Below are positions 1-7,601 of a DNA stretch of 16,205 nt, in pieces; the stretch's first letter is position 1; the number at the start of each line of letters is the position of its first letter. The DNA is taken from positions 1 through 16,205 of the forward strand of contig DATMQA010000103.1 of NCBI GenBank assembly GCA_035566895.1, given 5' to 3'. The stretch comes from DATMQA01 sp035566895 (lineage in GTDB: Bacteria; Verrucomicrobiota; Verrucomicrobiia; Limisphaerales; UBA8199). A program made the translations under genes and the position numbers. The notes below the pieces were generated by a model. That model saw nothing but the letters and a program-made list of their open reading frames with translations. It had not been told where the DNA came from and made no database searches.

Positions 1-128
1 CGCCCCCCGCCGAGGAAGCGCACCAGCCGGGTCAGAAAACCTTCGCGCGGCACCGGTTCGAAACAGGACCGGCACACCGGCGAACCGTCAGGGATTTCCG
101 CTCCGCACTTTTGACAGAACCTTGCCAT
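1..128 (-). CDS. Zinc-ribbon domain protein (partial, N-terminus only)
   Basis: The reverse strand opens with ATG at 126-128 and reads 42 codons to the window edge with no stop. The peptide begins MARFCQKCGAEIPDGSPVC and continues with a second Cys pair, so it shows two CxxC knuckles about 11 residues apart, the pattern of a double-CxxC zinc ribbon. Such ribbons sit at the N-terminus of many bacterial membrane or regulatory proteins and bind one structural zinc ion. The rest of the protein lies outside the window, so its function cannot be told. No strong Shine-Dalgarno is visible upstream. The Cys spacing makes chance translation unlikely. Confidence 0.7.
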   Translation of the reverse strand, partial: MARFCQKCGAEIPDGSPVCRSCFEPVPREGFLTRLVRFLGGG

Positions 129-470
129 CGCCAGCAGCGTAGTAACCAACCCCCGCCCGACGGGCAAGGCTATTCAACCGATCCAGCCCCGGCGCCTCTC
201 CCCGCGAGCAGCAGGCGGGAGGTACGCCGGGACAGGGCCGTCCCAGGTCCAAACGACTAAGATGTCAAAGAGCGATGGGTCCGGTCACCGTCGGTTGGGC
301 GAGGCGGACGCCGAATTTGCAATATAGATTCTAAGGCCAAAAATCTGGTAAAATTATCTCTCAGATATTTCAAACGGTGCCGGGTTCTGACTGGAACTGA
401 AAAATTTCAAATATCTTTGGCTAGGATTTAGGAAACGGGTTGGAAGGATCTTGGCGGCGGTTTTTCTAAC

Positions 471-500
471 GGTATTTAACGGTATTTGACGGTATTTCGC
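471..500. repeat. 10-bp tandem repeat, three units, with decayed copies downstream
   Basis: Three back-to-back 10-bp units share the core GGTATTT (at 471, 481 and 491) followed by a variable triplet (AAC, GAC, CGC). The same core recurs at 533, with a related GAGTATTT at 543-550 and GTGATAC forms around 521 and 552. The segment 529-545 also forms a short inverted repeat, TCACG...CGTGA. The spacing of 10 bp is close to one helical turn. No known family is recognised. Confidence 0.6.
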
Positions 501-802
501 AGTGTCTTGGTGAGACATTGGTGATACGTCACGGTATTTCGTGAGTATTTCGTGATACTTCGCGAGCGCAGCAGGCGGCGGGGTTGGCCCGGCGGCGGCA
601 AAAGGAGGGGAAGCCCCTGGCTGAGGGGCGGGCATAACTCGAAGGTTGAGAACATGGTTCCCTTTCTCGGTGCCGTTTTCGGCCCGGATTCAGGCCGGTG
701 CGACGGCGGCGTGATTAGACGCCAGGGATCTTGACAGCAGGAAGCAAGCCAGTTCAACCTTGAGAAATCCGCCAGGGGACGCGCGCGCCGGAGCAATGGT
801 GC

Positions 803-831
803 TTGACTCGTTTTCCAAATACCGCTACTAT
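803..831 (+). promoter_or_regulatory. Sigma70-type promoter for the 929 gene
   Basis: TTGACT at 803-808 (5 of 6 match to TTGACA) is followed after exactly 17 bp by TACTAT at 826-831 (4 of 6 match to TATAAT). The orientation fits the plus-strand gene starting at 929, giving a 5' leader of roughly 90 nt. This is a sequence match only; Verrucomicrobiota promoters are less well charted than those of enterobacteria. Confidence 0.5.
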
Positions 832-928
832 TTAAGCGAGTTGCGGCTGTGAGATTGGCAGTGACTTTTCTATTCCGCAACAAGGTGCTCCTGGTTGGTT
901 TAATATCCTCGGTGGTCGCGATGATGGG

Positions 929-3265
929 ATGAAACGGAGCTGGAAAATCACCTTGGCGCTGCTGGCGCTAATAGCCATCGGTGGTGTTTTGCTTTTCAGC
1001 AGAGACAATCGCGCGCAACGAGAGCTCGAAACGACGCGCCGGTCGTTGCGCCAGCAGGGATTCAAACTCGAACTCCGGGAATTCAAGCTGGCGACCTCGC
1101 CGGAACAGAGCCGCCGCGCCGCGCTACTGGGGACCACGACTCGGGCCGCGCTGACGAACCGAAGTCGTTCCTGGCCGCCATGGCCGCTTATACGCGAGGC
1201 CCCCAGTCTGCAAACACCGGTTGGGACCAACGCCGCCATCGTGGTTTGGAAACTGGAAAAGCTGAAGCACTACCGAAATCCCGACCTGTGGCCGGCGCTG
1301 CGCGATACATTCACGACGAATCGGGCGAGGCTGGATGCCGCTCGTGAGGCGGTGCTGGGCGGTCCAATCCGTTTTGAACCCATCGGCAGCTCGCGCCCGA
1401 ATGCGCTGCTTCCCTACCTACAGGACCTCAGAGACCTGGTGACCGCGTTCGGAATGCAGACCGTCCTGGCGCTGCACGATGGCAAGAAGGAGGCGGCATG
1501 GACAAACCTGCTGGCCTCGACTTGCCTGGTGACGGCGTATGAACCCGAGCCGATAGATGTTTCGCACATGGTCCGGTTTGCGTGCGCAGCGCTCGCCTAT
1601 GACACGTTGTGGAATGCGTTGCAGGCCCATGAGTGGACCGATGCTCAACTGGCCGAACTGCAGCGGCGCTGGGAAGAAGCCGGTTTTTGGAGCGGCTTGC
1701 CCGAAACAACAGCATACGCCCGCGCGAACATGGCCGCTACGTGCCAGCTTGACCGGCGGCGAATGTTCAGCCTGGAGATAACCCCCAAGGAGGCGCTGCG
1801 CGCTCCCAAGTATGCATGGTCCGCCCTGGCGAGTCATTGGCGCCGAATGCCTTATTGGCTGGAAGGGAGTTACGAGGATGAGCGGGCGCTATTACTCTAT
1901 TACCGGGACCGCGAACTGGAGCTCCGCGGGGCGGTGCGCTCCCCGACGTGGTCCGAGATGTGTCAACTTCCCGGAGTTACCAATTTCGTACCGTTTAGGG
2001 CCCCACGCCCCTCCGCCATCCAGGCGATGATGAACCAGCGACAAATAATGCTGGCGGTCCAGGGAAACGGCCAGCGACTGCTAGGCCGGGCGGCAGAAAC
2101 CGAGGCGCGGCGCCGGTTGATCGTGACGGCGCTGGCGTTGGAGCGTTACCGGGGCCGCCATGGGCTCTATCCCAAAACGCTGGAGCAGCTTGTCCCGGAG
2201 GTGCTCAAGTCGCTCCCAACCGATTTCATGGACGGCCACCCGCTTCGGTATCGGGCCGGCGACGACGGCCAGTTTGAGCTTTATTCGGTCGGACTGGATT
2301 GTGTTGATAATGGCGGGAGAATGCGGGCGGCCAGGAGCACTCGGTTACCCTACTTCGAAGCGCCTGCTGCATTTGGACCTCAAAAGGGGGCAGATTTAGT
2401 ATGGCCCCGCGGGGCTTCGGCGGCGGAGGTTGAAGAGCTGTTCGAGCAGGAACGCAAGTCCGAGGAAGAACGACTTGCTGCCTGGGACGAGCGCCAGGCC
2501 ACCGACCAATGGGAACGCGCGGCCAGGCGCCAGGCCAGGGTCGAAAGCATTCTCGCTGCCCCACCGCCGCTGAACCGCGAACCGGGTTATTACGGCCGTC
2601 CGCTGAGCGAGGTTTTGGCCAACCCAAGCGCTTCCGGCACGAACAAGAGCACGATGACGAATATGTTGACGCTCAAACAGATCGTCACCGGCGCCGAACC
2701 GGAAACGGTGACATTTGAACTGCCGCTGAGCTACGATGTACTGAAAGGCCTCGGCGCCCTGGAATTGAATATTGATCCCGTTGGGTATGAGGACTCGGAC
2801 GAGGGTTGCGGCGTTCAACAGTTGGAGTGCAAACGCGCCACAAACGGCAATTGCCTCCTGGTTTGGAGCACCATTTACGAATCGCCGGGCAAACATGCCT
2901 TGCAGGCGGGATTGCTTTTGAACAAGCCTGCGAAAGGCGACGAGGCTATCTGCGGTCCGCTCTCCCCTTTTGTGGTGAGCAACCTGTGCCAATTCGCCTT
3001 GTCATCGGCTTCGTTCACTCCGGAAATCGGGCCGACGTTGCGCGCGCGGTTGCCTGAATCAAACGGCACTTACGTGATCGAACTCAAGTCCCCGGCGGGC
3101 GAGCGGCTCAAGACAATCAGCGGTGGCACGTCCAATGGTGTTATTGAGGTCCATTGGGATTTGCGGGACGACCAGGGCAAGCCCTGCACCAACAATGAGT
3201 TTGACACGGTGTTTCACCTCACGCTCCCCGGTTCGGGCCGCGCACAGAGCCTAAGAGGTCCGTGA
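929..3265 (+). CDS. Membrane-anchored 778-aa protein with pseudopilin-like and FlgD-like segments
   Basis: The function is not recognised. The start ATG at 929 directly follows an out-of-frame ATGATGG and is the first in-frame ATG. Residues 1-25 are a short basic N-terminus plus one hydrophobic helix (about 6-22), a signal anchor, so most of the protein should lie outside the inner membrane. Residues about 390-463 carry the LERYRGRHGLYPKTLEQL...DGHPLRYR...YSVGLD pattern seen after the helix of type II secretion pseudopilin-like proteins in Planctomycetes and Verrucomicrobia. Residues about 491-550 are charged and probably coiled coil. The C-terminal 190 residues look beta-rich, and about 711-775 resembles a FlgD-type Ig-like repeat (VIEVHWDLRDDQGKPCTNNEF). 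Promoter at 803-831. It could be an envelope or surface protein; no enzyme motif is visible. Confidence 0.85.
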   Translation: MKRSWKITLALLALIAIGGVLLFSRDNRAQRELETTRRSLRQQGFKLELREFKLATSPEQSRRAALLGTTTRAALTNRSRSWPPWPLIREAPSLQTPVGTNAAIVVWKLEKLKHYRNPDLWPALRDTFTTNRARLDAAREAVLGGPIRFEPIGSSRPNALLPYLQDLRDLVTAFGMQTVLALHDGKKEAAWTNLLASTCLVTAYEPEPIDVSHMVRFACAALAYDTLWNALQAHEWTDAQLAELQRRWEEAGFWSGLPETTAYARANMAATCQLDRRRMFSLEITPKEALRAPKYAWSALASHWRRMPYWLEGSYEDERALLLYYRDRELELRGAVRSPTWSEMCQLPGVTNFVPFRAPRPSAIQAMMNQRQIMLAVQGNGQRLLGRAAETEARRRLIVTALALERYRGRHGLYPKTLEQLVPEVLKSLPTDFMDGHPLRYRAGDDGQFELYSVGLDCVDNGGRMRAARSTRLPYFEAPAAFGPQKGADLVWPRGASAAEVEELFEQERKSEEERLAAWDERQATDQWERAARRQARVESILAAPPPLNREPGYYGRPLSEVLANPSASGTNKSTMTNMLTLKQIVTGAEPETVTFELPLSYDVLKGLGALELNIDPVGYEDSDEGCGVQQLECKRATNGNCLLVWSTIYESPGKHALQAGLLLNKPAKGDEAICGPLSPFVVSNLCQFALSSASFTPEIGPTLRARLPESNGTYVIELKSPAGERLKTISGGTSNGVIEVHWDLRDDQGKPCTNNEFDTVFHLTLPGSGRAQSLRGP

Positions 3266-3370
3266 CAAGAGGTTTTGTACGCAGTTCACCGACAGGTGCC
3301 GTTCCCAGTTGTAACGATTCTTGCGGTGATCGGTGTTTGGCCGTTTGGGCCGGCTGTTGTAAGGTCGATT

Positions 3371-3700
3371 ATGCAGAATACGCACCGCTGCTTGCATACG
3401 ATGTTACTGCCACTTTTGATGGCCGTGCTTTTGAGCGGGTGCTCCTCGCCGAACTATCCGACGCTCAAGCAAACGCAGATCCACGTGTCCTGGCCGATGA
3501 CCGGCTATCGAAACGCGAGTTACGCCGGCCGCCTCACACTGGGAGAGAAGGAGCGGGTGAATGCCGCCTACGCCGAGTACCAGGGTGCGTTCGACAAAGC
3601 ACTTCAAGCCGCGCATGGCAATTATGACGCACCCACACCCGACAACGTGAAGGTGCTGGCCTACGAAGTGATTCGAGTAATTTCGGCGATACCGTATTAG
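3371..3700 (+). CDS. Small lipoprotein (109 aa)
   Basis: The frame is open from further upstream, but the natural start is ATG 3371. It has AAGG six bases ahead and begins a classic lipoprotein signal peptide: basic and polar N-terminus, a hydrophobic Leu-rich core, then lipobox LLSGC with the lipidated Cys at residue 24. The mature part is about 85 residues and includes an acidic, probably helical stretch (TLGEKERVNAAYAEYQGAFD). No domain is recognised. It lies 105 bp after the large anchored protein and may share its transcript. It should be anchored to the periplasmic face of the inner or outer membrane. Confidence 0.75.
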   Translation: MQNTHRCLHTMLLPLLMAVLLSGCSSPNYPTLKQTQIHVSWPMTGYRNASYAGRLTLGEKERVNAAYAEYQGAFDKALQAAHGNYDAPTPDNVKVLAYEVIRVISAIPY

Positions 3701-3739
3701 CGTTACTGGGCGGTGTCCGCATGGCGTCGAGGGAAACGT

Positions 3740-3766
3740 CCGCAAACGACGCGGATTGACGCGGAT
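3740..3766 (+). repeat. 27-bp dispersed repeat, copy 1
   Basis: This copy matches 4331-4357 in the same orientation at 22 of 27 positions, and all five differences are transitions. The shared core is GGATTGAC. It lies between two lipoprotein genes. From memory, similar CGCAGAT/GATTGAC-type intergenic repeats are frequent in Verrucomicrobiota genomes, but I could not check that here. Confidence 0.55.
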
Positions 3767-3803
3767 CCGCCTGTGGCGGAACTTTTGGAAAGGACTTTGG
3801 ATT

Positions 3804-4306
3804 GTGAACACTCGGAAGATTTCGTTTCAGCTCCTGCTATGCACGTTGCTTGGGTCCGGTTGTATCCGCACCCATTACCGGGCGAAGGAGCTTTCGCCGG
3901 CTCCTCTGCCGGAAAATATCCGCGCGGAAATTGATTATCCCAAAAGGCCGATCGTTTCCTGGCCTACTCGAAAGAAGGTGCCTGGCATCATCGCGGCCTG
4001 ACCCGTCGACGCGAAGCGTATTTAAGCGAGCATCACCTGACCAAGGAGCAGTTCCGGCGCCTGCTGGAGAAAGAAGTAGTTTGGGATCCGAAAGCAGTGG
4101 CTCCCAGCGTTGATCCGGAAAAGGTCCTCATGATACTCGCTCTATGCGACACGGTGGTTCCGACACGCACCGGCCGGGAATTGCGGGGTCTGATGCACGG
4201 GCCGGAAACACTCTTTGTTGTTTCCGGGCACTATACGGCCTATTTTTATCTTCCCCGCATCAAAAGCGAGCTGCTTCATTTCTTCAATAAACGGCTGGTT
4301 CAATGA
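3804..4306 (+). pseudogene. Frameshifted lipoprotein gene (two frames, about 168 aa if repaired)
   Basis: Frame one starts at GTG 3804, with AAAGGA nine bases upstream. It encodes a lipoprotein signal (VNTRKISFQLLLCTLLGSGC, Cys at residue 20) and then about 29 more credible residues before losing sense and stopping at 4001. A second frame opens at 3935 after a stop and reads well-formed protein (ADRFLAYSKEG..., AYLSEHHLTKEQFRRLLEKE...) to TGA 4306, yet it has no ATG before 4121 and no ribosome binding site. Adding one base in the AAAA run at 3941-3945 joins them as ...EIDYPKKADRF..., giving one 168-codon gene. A lost base, sequencing error or recoding could explain this. No known family; the C-terminal half looks like a small soluble domain. 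Confidence 0.6.
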
Positions 4307-4330
4307 GGTCCTCGACCAGGAGGAGAGGGC

Positions 4331-4357
4331 CCGCAGATGACGTGGATTGACACAGAT
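4331..4357 (+). repeat. 27-bp dispersed repeat, copy 2
   Basis: This is a direct copy of 3740-3766 (22 of 27 identical, differences all transitions). It fills the gap between the broken lipoprotein gene and the converging ACT-domain gene. The two copies bracket the broken gene on both sides. Confidence 0.55.
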
Positions 4358-4360
4358 GGT

Positions 4361-4786
4361 TCAGGACAATTTCCGCAAAATGGCGGCGGCTTTCGATGCG
4401 CCCTCGGCCGTGTCGAGCGCCAAGTACGCGACGAATCGGCGGCCGAGGGCCGCGGCCGAGAGGCCGCGCAAGTTAATTCCTGCTCCGGCCAGCGCTTCGC
4501 TGATCGCGGCCACTGAGCCCGGCTTGTCGGCTCCCTCGATACGGAGCGAATGGAGGCCCCCGGTCTTCTGGAACCCGGCGCTTTCCGCCGCTTTCACTTG
4601 TTTGCTCCCCTTGATGGGCGTGACAAATACGACACCCTTGCTGGGCTTCTCCGGCGTGCGCCGGGCGATAATGAACCCCAGGTTCACGCCGGCCGCGGCC
4701 AAACTGCCCAGCTTCTCCGCGAGGCCACCAGTCCGGTCCTCGATCATAACCGCCCAGACATCTGTTCGATTCACGTTGAATTTCAT
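4361..4786 (-). CDS. Tandem ACT-domain protein (141 aa)
   Basis: The start is ATG at 4784-4786, with AGGAG seven bases upstream; an upstream extension of the frame has no such support. Two ACT modules fill the protein. The first, roughly residues 5-70, begins VWAVMIEDRTGGLAEKLGSL. The second, roughly 78-140, contains LHSLRIEGADKPGSVAAISE. Each shows the ligand-binding turn between strand 1 and helix 1 (DRTGGL, DKPGSV). ACT pairs bind small ligands, usually amino acids, and regulate metabolic enzymes. Stand-alone ACT-ACT proteins such as this have no catalytic domain, so it is probably a cytoplasmic sensor. It is transcribed divergently from the rhodanese gene. The target enzyme cannot be inferred. 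Confidence 0.88.
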   Translation of the reverse strand: MKFNVNRTDVWAVMIEDRTGGLAEKLGSLAAAGVNLGFIIARRTPEKPSKGVVFVTPIKGSKQVKAAESAGFQKTGGLHSLRIEGADKPGSVAAISEALAGAGINLRGLSAAALGRRFVAYLALDTAEGASKAAAILRKLS

Positions 4787-4953
4787 AGTCGGTCTCCTGT
4801 CGGCTGCTGGCTCCATTATCGCACACGCCGGGTCTTTAACCAAATCAATGGCAGCTCAGCCGACACCCGGCGCGCCATCGCCGAATAACTCTTTTGCACC
4901 GTTTTTACATCTCTCTGACAACCCGACGTCCGAGCGGGCGCACAGTGACGAAT

Positions 4954-5499
4954 ATGAAAACGCAATGCAAACCAGCCGGGGTGCTCGGCAAGGCGGCGAT
5001 GGCCTGCGCGGTCGTCCTTTCAGCCCTGCCGGCTTATGCCCAGACGAACAACATTCCAAATCGCCTCATCGACTACAACACCTTCCTGGCCCAGGCCGCC
5101 GATGTCGGCCGGCTGCGCAGCGAGCGGCGGGTGACGGAGGACCAATTCATCGAGATGGCGGCCGAGCCGGGCACGGTCGTCTTCGACGCCCGCAGTGATG
5201 ACAAATACGCCCGGCTCCACATCAAAGGGGCGAAGCACTTGAGCTTCCCGGAAATCACCGCGGACGAATTGGCGAAGGTTTTTCCATCGAAATCCAACCG
5301 CATCCTGATCTATTGCAACAATAACTTCCTGAATGCCCCAAACACCTTCGCTACCAAGGCGCCGACCGCCTCGCTGAACATCCACACCTTCAATACGCTC
5401 TACAGCTACGGCTACACCAACGTTTACGAACTGGGGCCGCTGATTGACGTCAGGAAAGCCAAGCTCCGCTTTGAAGGGACGCAGTTGGAGAAACCGTAG
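4954..5499 (+). CDS. Exported rhodanese-like domain protein (181 aa)
   Basis: ATG 4954 begins a good Sec signal peptide (residues 1-29, cleavage predicted after ALPAYA, before Q30). GTG 4945 in the same frame is a possible alternative. The mature protein has one rhodanese fold: VVFDARSDDKYARLHIKGAK (about 75-94) is the CH2A-like strand and turn, and ILIYC (Cys121) sits at the active-site position. The loop after Cys reads CNNNFLNAPN and lacks the Arg of the classic CX5R sulfurtransferase loop. The ending, with YSYGYTNVYELGPL, resembles a conserved periplasmic rhodanese subfamily with a CNNNF loop. It may handle sulfur or another small thiol ligand in the periplasm; the substrate is unknown. 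It converges on the ABC permease gene. Confidence 0.85.
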   Translation: MKTQCKPAGVLGKAAMACAVVLSALPAYAQTNNIPNRLIDYNTFLAQAADVGRLRSERRVTEDQFIEMAAEPGTVVFDARSDDKYARLHIKGAKHLSFPEITADELAKVFPSKSNRILIYCNNNFLNAPNTFATKAPTASLNIHTFNTLYSYGYTNVYELGPLIDVRKAKLRFEGTQLEKP

Positions 5500-5526
5500 T
5501 TCCGACTTAAACGCTATGGCCCGAGC

Positions 5527-5552
5527 ACCCGCGCGATAAAACCGGCGCGGGT
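5527..5552. terminator. GC-rich hairpin between convergent genes
   Basis: A perfect 8-bp stem (ACCCGCGC / GCGCGGGT) closes a 10-nt loop, placed between the rhodanese stop at 5499 and the permease stop at 5582, which converge. The position suits a bidirectional transcription stop. There is no T-run on either side, so it is not a canonical intrinsic terminator. Confidence 0.35.
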
Positions 5553-5581
5553 AATTCGTGGCGGAGAAGTCGGTGAAGTCG

Positions 5582-6637
5582 TCATTGCCAGCGGAACAAC
5601 CGCAGAGCCAGGCCGAAGGAGACCCCGCCCCAGACGAGCATCACCAGGACCTGGCCCGCGACGGCCGCGGGACCGGCACCGTCGATCAGAACGGCGCGCA
5701 CGCTCTCGATCAATGCAGTAAGCGGCAAGACCTTAATCAGAGGTTGGAACACGGCCGGAAACCGCGCGGAGGAAAAGAACACCCCGGAGCAGACCGCCAT
5801 CGGGAGGCTGACCAGGTTTACCAGGCCGGCGACGGTCTGCGTGTTTTGCGCCCGCGAGCCCACCAGCAGCCCTATCCCGGCGAAAACCAACGAGCCGAAA
5901 GTGCTCAGCGCGACAATCAGCAGCAGCGAGCCGCGGATCGGCACCTCGAATACCCAGTGCGCAAAGCCAAGCAAAAGCGGCAGCTCCCCGAGCAGGAACA
6001 GCGCTCGCACCAGCACGAATGAGAGCAGGAAGTGAGTGTGCGACATTGGCGTGGCGGCCAGGCGCTTGATCAGCTTCCGCACCCGCATCTCGACCACGAC
6101 AAAGCCGACGCCCCAAAGGCCGCTGGACATCAGGTTGAATCCCAGCAGGCCGGGGATGAGGAAATCGATGTAGCGCGAGCCAGGCTCGGTCACCAATTGG
6201 TCCTTCACCGACGTTGCCTCGATGCGTCCAGCGGCGCGCTGCAACGCATTGTCCACCACGGCGCGGGCGAGACGGCTTTCAGGCCGTGTCGGATCAAATT
6301 GATAGGTTAGCGGCTGGCCGGCAGCGACCACGAGCGAGACTTTGCCCGCGCGCAAAGCCTGCCGCGCCTCCTGTGCGTTGAGCCACTTAACGTGCACCGA
6401 GATGTTCGTGGCCAGCGCATCACGCCAGGCTTCGGCGCCAGGCGAAGCTTCCACCGCCACTTCGATGGGCTCGGGCGGTCGATTGCGGAAGGCGATTCCC
6501 AGCGCCAAGGCCAGCAGCAGCGGGAAGCCGTAAGTCCAGAATACCGCGGCGGGCTCGCGCACGAAAATACGCCAGCGCATCAGGGTCAGTTGTCCCAAAG
6601 GATGCTGGCGCGCGGTGGTGCGTTTCAGTTGAGTCAT
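5582..6637 (-). CDS. ABC-2 type transporter permease (351 aa)
   Basis: This is the membrane subunit of an ABC-2 family exporter. ATG at 6635-6637 follows the ATPase stop by one base, so the two are translationally coupled. Hydrophobic segments fit six helices: one near residues 33-50 (FWTYGFPLLLALALGIAF), then an extracytoplasmic region of about 100 residues, then five more from about 158 to the C-terminus (FLIPGLLGFNLMSSGLWGVGF and following). The large loop after helix 1 and the length match the YhhJ/DrrB-like ABC-2 half-transporters, which probably dimerise. The substrate cannot be read from sequence; drugs, lipids and polysaccharides are all known for the family. Confidence 0.9.
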   Translation of the reverse strand: MTQLKRTTARQHPLGQLTLMRWRIFVREPAAVFWTYGFPLLLALALGIAFRNRPPEPIEVAVEASPGAEAWRDALATNISVHVKWLNAQEARQALRAGKVSLVVAAGQPLTYQFDPTRPESRLARAVVDNALQRAAGRIEATSVKDQLVTEPGSRYIDFLIPGLLGFNLMSSGLWGVGFVVVEMRVRKLIKRLAATPMSHTHFLLSFVLVRALFLLGELPLLLGFAHWVFEVPIRGSLLLIVALSTFGSLVFAGIGLLVGSRAQNTQTVAGLVNLVSLPMAVCSGVFFSSARFPAVFQPLIKVLPLTALIESVRAVLIDGAGPAAVAGQVLVMLVWGGVSFGLALRLFRWQ

Positions 6638-6638
6638 C

Positions 6639-7562
6639 CTAGTCTCGCAGTTGCCGGCCGGTCAGGTTGACGAACACGTCTTCGAGCGTCGCGTGGTGCG
6701 TCGAAAGGCCCGTCAACGTGCGTCCCGTCTGCTGGAGGTGGGCGACCAGCAGCGGCAGAGTTTTGTGCAACTGCTCGACCGTCAGCGAAAGCCCGTCGCT
6801 GCGGCCTTTAACCGCGTGCACCCCCGGCAAAGCTCGCACGCTGCTCTCTTCCACTGGCTGGTCACAGGTGAACTCGACCACCTCGGTGCCGCCCAATGAT
6901 TGGATGAGCTCGCGGGGCGTGCCCAGCGTGATGACCTTGCCCCGATCGATGATAGCCACACGATCACAGAGGCGCTGCGCTTCATCCATATAATGCGTCG
7001 TCAGCAAGACCGTCCGTCCATCGGACTTGAATCCCTCAATCAATCCCCAGAGCTGTCGGCGAGACTGCGGGTCCAGCCCGCTGGTGGGCTCGTCCAGAAA
7101 CAGGACCTCCGGGTCTCCGACGAGCGCGCAGGCGACCGCCAGGCGCTGCTTCTGGCCACCCGATAATTTTGAGTACCAGGCCCGGCGTTTGTCGGTGAGA
7201 GAAACCAACTCGAGTAGCTCATCCACCTCCGGGCCGGCGGCATAGAACGAGCGAAAAAGCCGCAGCGTTTCCTCAACCGTGAGCTTGTCCGCCAGGTTGG
7301 TTTCCTGCAATGAAATGCCCAGCCGCTGCCGCAGCCAATCCGCATCGGTCTGCCAGGTGCGCCCGAGGAGCTCGACCGCTCCCGCCGTGGGCTGAAGCAA
7401 GCCTTCGAGGATCTCCACCGTGGTCGTTTTTCCGGCGCCGTTCGGACCCAGCAACCCGAAGCACTCACCCATCTGGACCTCCAGCTCGAGCCCGTTCACC
7501 GCGCGCACCTCGCCATAGTCCTTGACCAGGGCGCGGCACCGGATTGCGGGCGTGGTTTCCAT
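6639..7562 (-). CDS. ABC exporter ATP-binding protein (307 aa)
   Basis: This is the nucleotide-binding subunit for the permease that follows. From ATG at 7560-7562 the motifs run in order: Walker A GPNGAGKT (residues 39-46), signature LSGGQKQR, Walker B EVLFLDEPTSGLDP, and the switch His in TTHYMDEA. The last 90 or so residues form the extra C-terminal region common in CcmA/DrrA-like ATPases of ABC-2 exporters. The frame extends 33 codons further upstream, but that part is not conserved-looking and lacks ATG; family members start just before the first beta strand as here. A perfect palindrome at 7589-7600 lies 27 bp ahead of the start and may be its operator. Confidence 0.93.
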   Translation of the reverse strand: METTPAIRCRALVKDYGEVRAVNGLELEVQMGECFGLLGPNGAGKTTTVEILEGLLQPTAGAVELLGRTWQTDADWLRQRLGISLQETNLADKLTVEETLRLFRSFYAAGPEVDELLELVSLTDKRRAWYSKLSGGQKQRLAVACALVGDPEVLFLDEPTSGLDPQSRRQLWGLIEGFKSDGRTVLLTTHYMDEAQRLCDRVAIIDRGKVITLGTPRELIQSLGGTEVVEFTCDQPVEESSVRALPGVHAVKGRSDGLSLTVEQLHKTLPLLVAHLQQTGRTLTGLSTHHATLEDVFVNLTGRQLRD

Positions 7563-7588
7563 GATGGCCCACTTGGTAGGTGGAAAAG

Positions 7589-7600
7589 TGTCAATTGACA
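7589..7600. promoter_or_regulatory. Perfect 12-bp palindrome, candidate operator of the ABC-2 exporter
   Basis: TGTCAATTGACA is a perfect palindrome 27 bp before the ATPase start. It contains TTGACA on both strands, so it could also serve as a -35 box, but no good -10 follows at the right distance. No regulator gene is adjacent. Confidence 0.4.
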
Positions 7601-7601
7601 A

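Larger units (their letters stand above)
129..928. other. 800-bp non-coding region between divergent genes
   Basis: No convincing gene lies here. Short open frames on both strands have Pro/Arg-rich or repeat-derived translations and no recognisable domain. The stretch around 310-430 is clearly more AT-rich than its surroundings. It is followed by a run of 10-bp repeats (471-500 with decayed copies to about 560) and, nearer the plus-strand gene, a sigma70-like promoter at 803-831. The left part must contain the promoter of the zinc-ribbon gene, but I could not pick a clear -35/-10 pair for it. Confidence 0.6.

Noticed and set aside
471..500. CRISPR array
   Set aside because: The units are contiguous 10-mers without spacers and no cas gene is present; the same applies to 14951-15048.
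354..883. Two minus-strand open frames (about 93 and 135 codons) with KYR/TKY-like repeats
   Set aside because: The repetitive peptides are direct translations of the 10-bp DNA repeat. There is no ribosome site, domain or normal composition.
3941..3949. CCCAAAAGG as a programmed -1 frameshift site
   Set aside because: The codon phase does not give a canonical X-XXY-YYZ heptamer and no downstream stem-loop or pseudoknot was evident. A lost A in the homopolymer is simpler.
820..4030. Exact 12-base match TATTTAAGCGAG at about 828 and 4019
   Set aside because: Several 12-base matches are expected by chance in a 16-kb window, and the flanks do not match.
4347..5198. Long plus-strand frame across the ACT gene and rhodanese start
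   Set aside because: It is antisense to the ACT gene and out of frame with the rhodanese; the translation is Pro/Arg/Ala-rich without domains.
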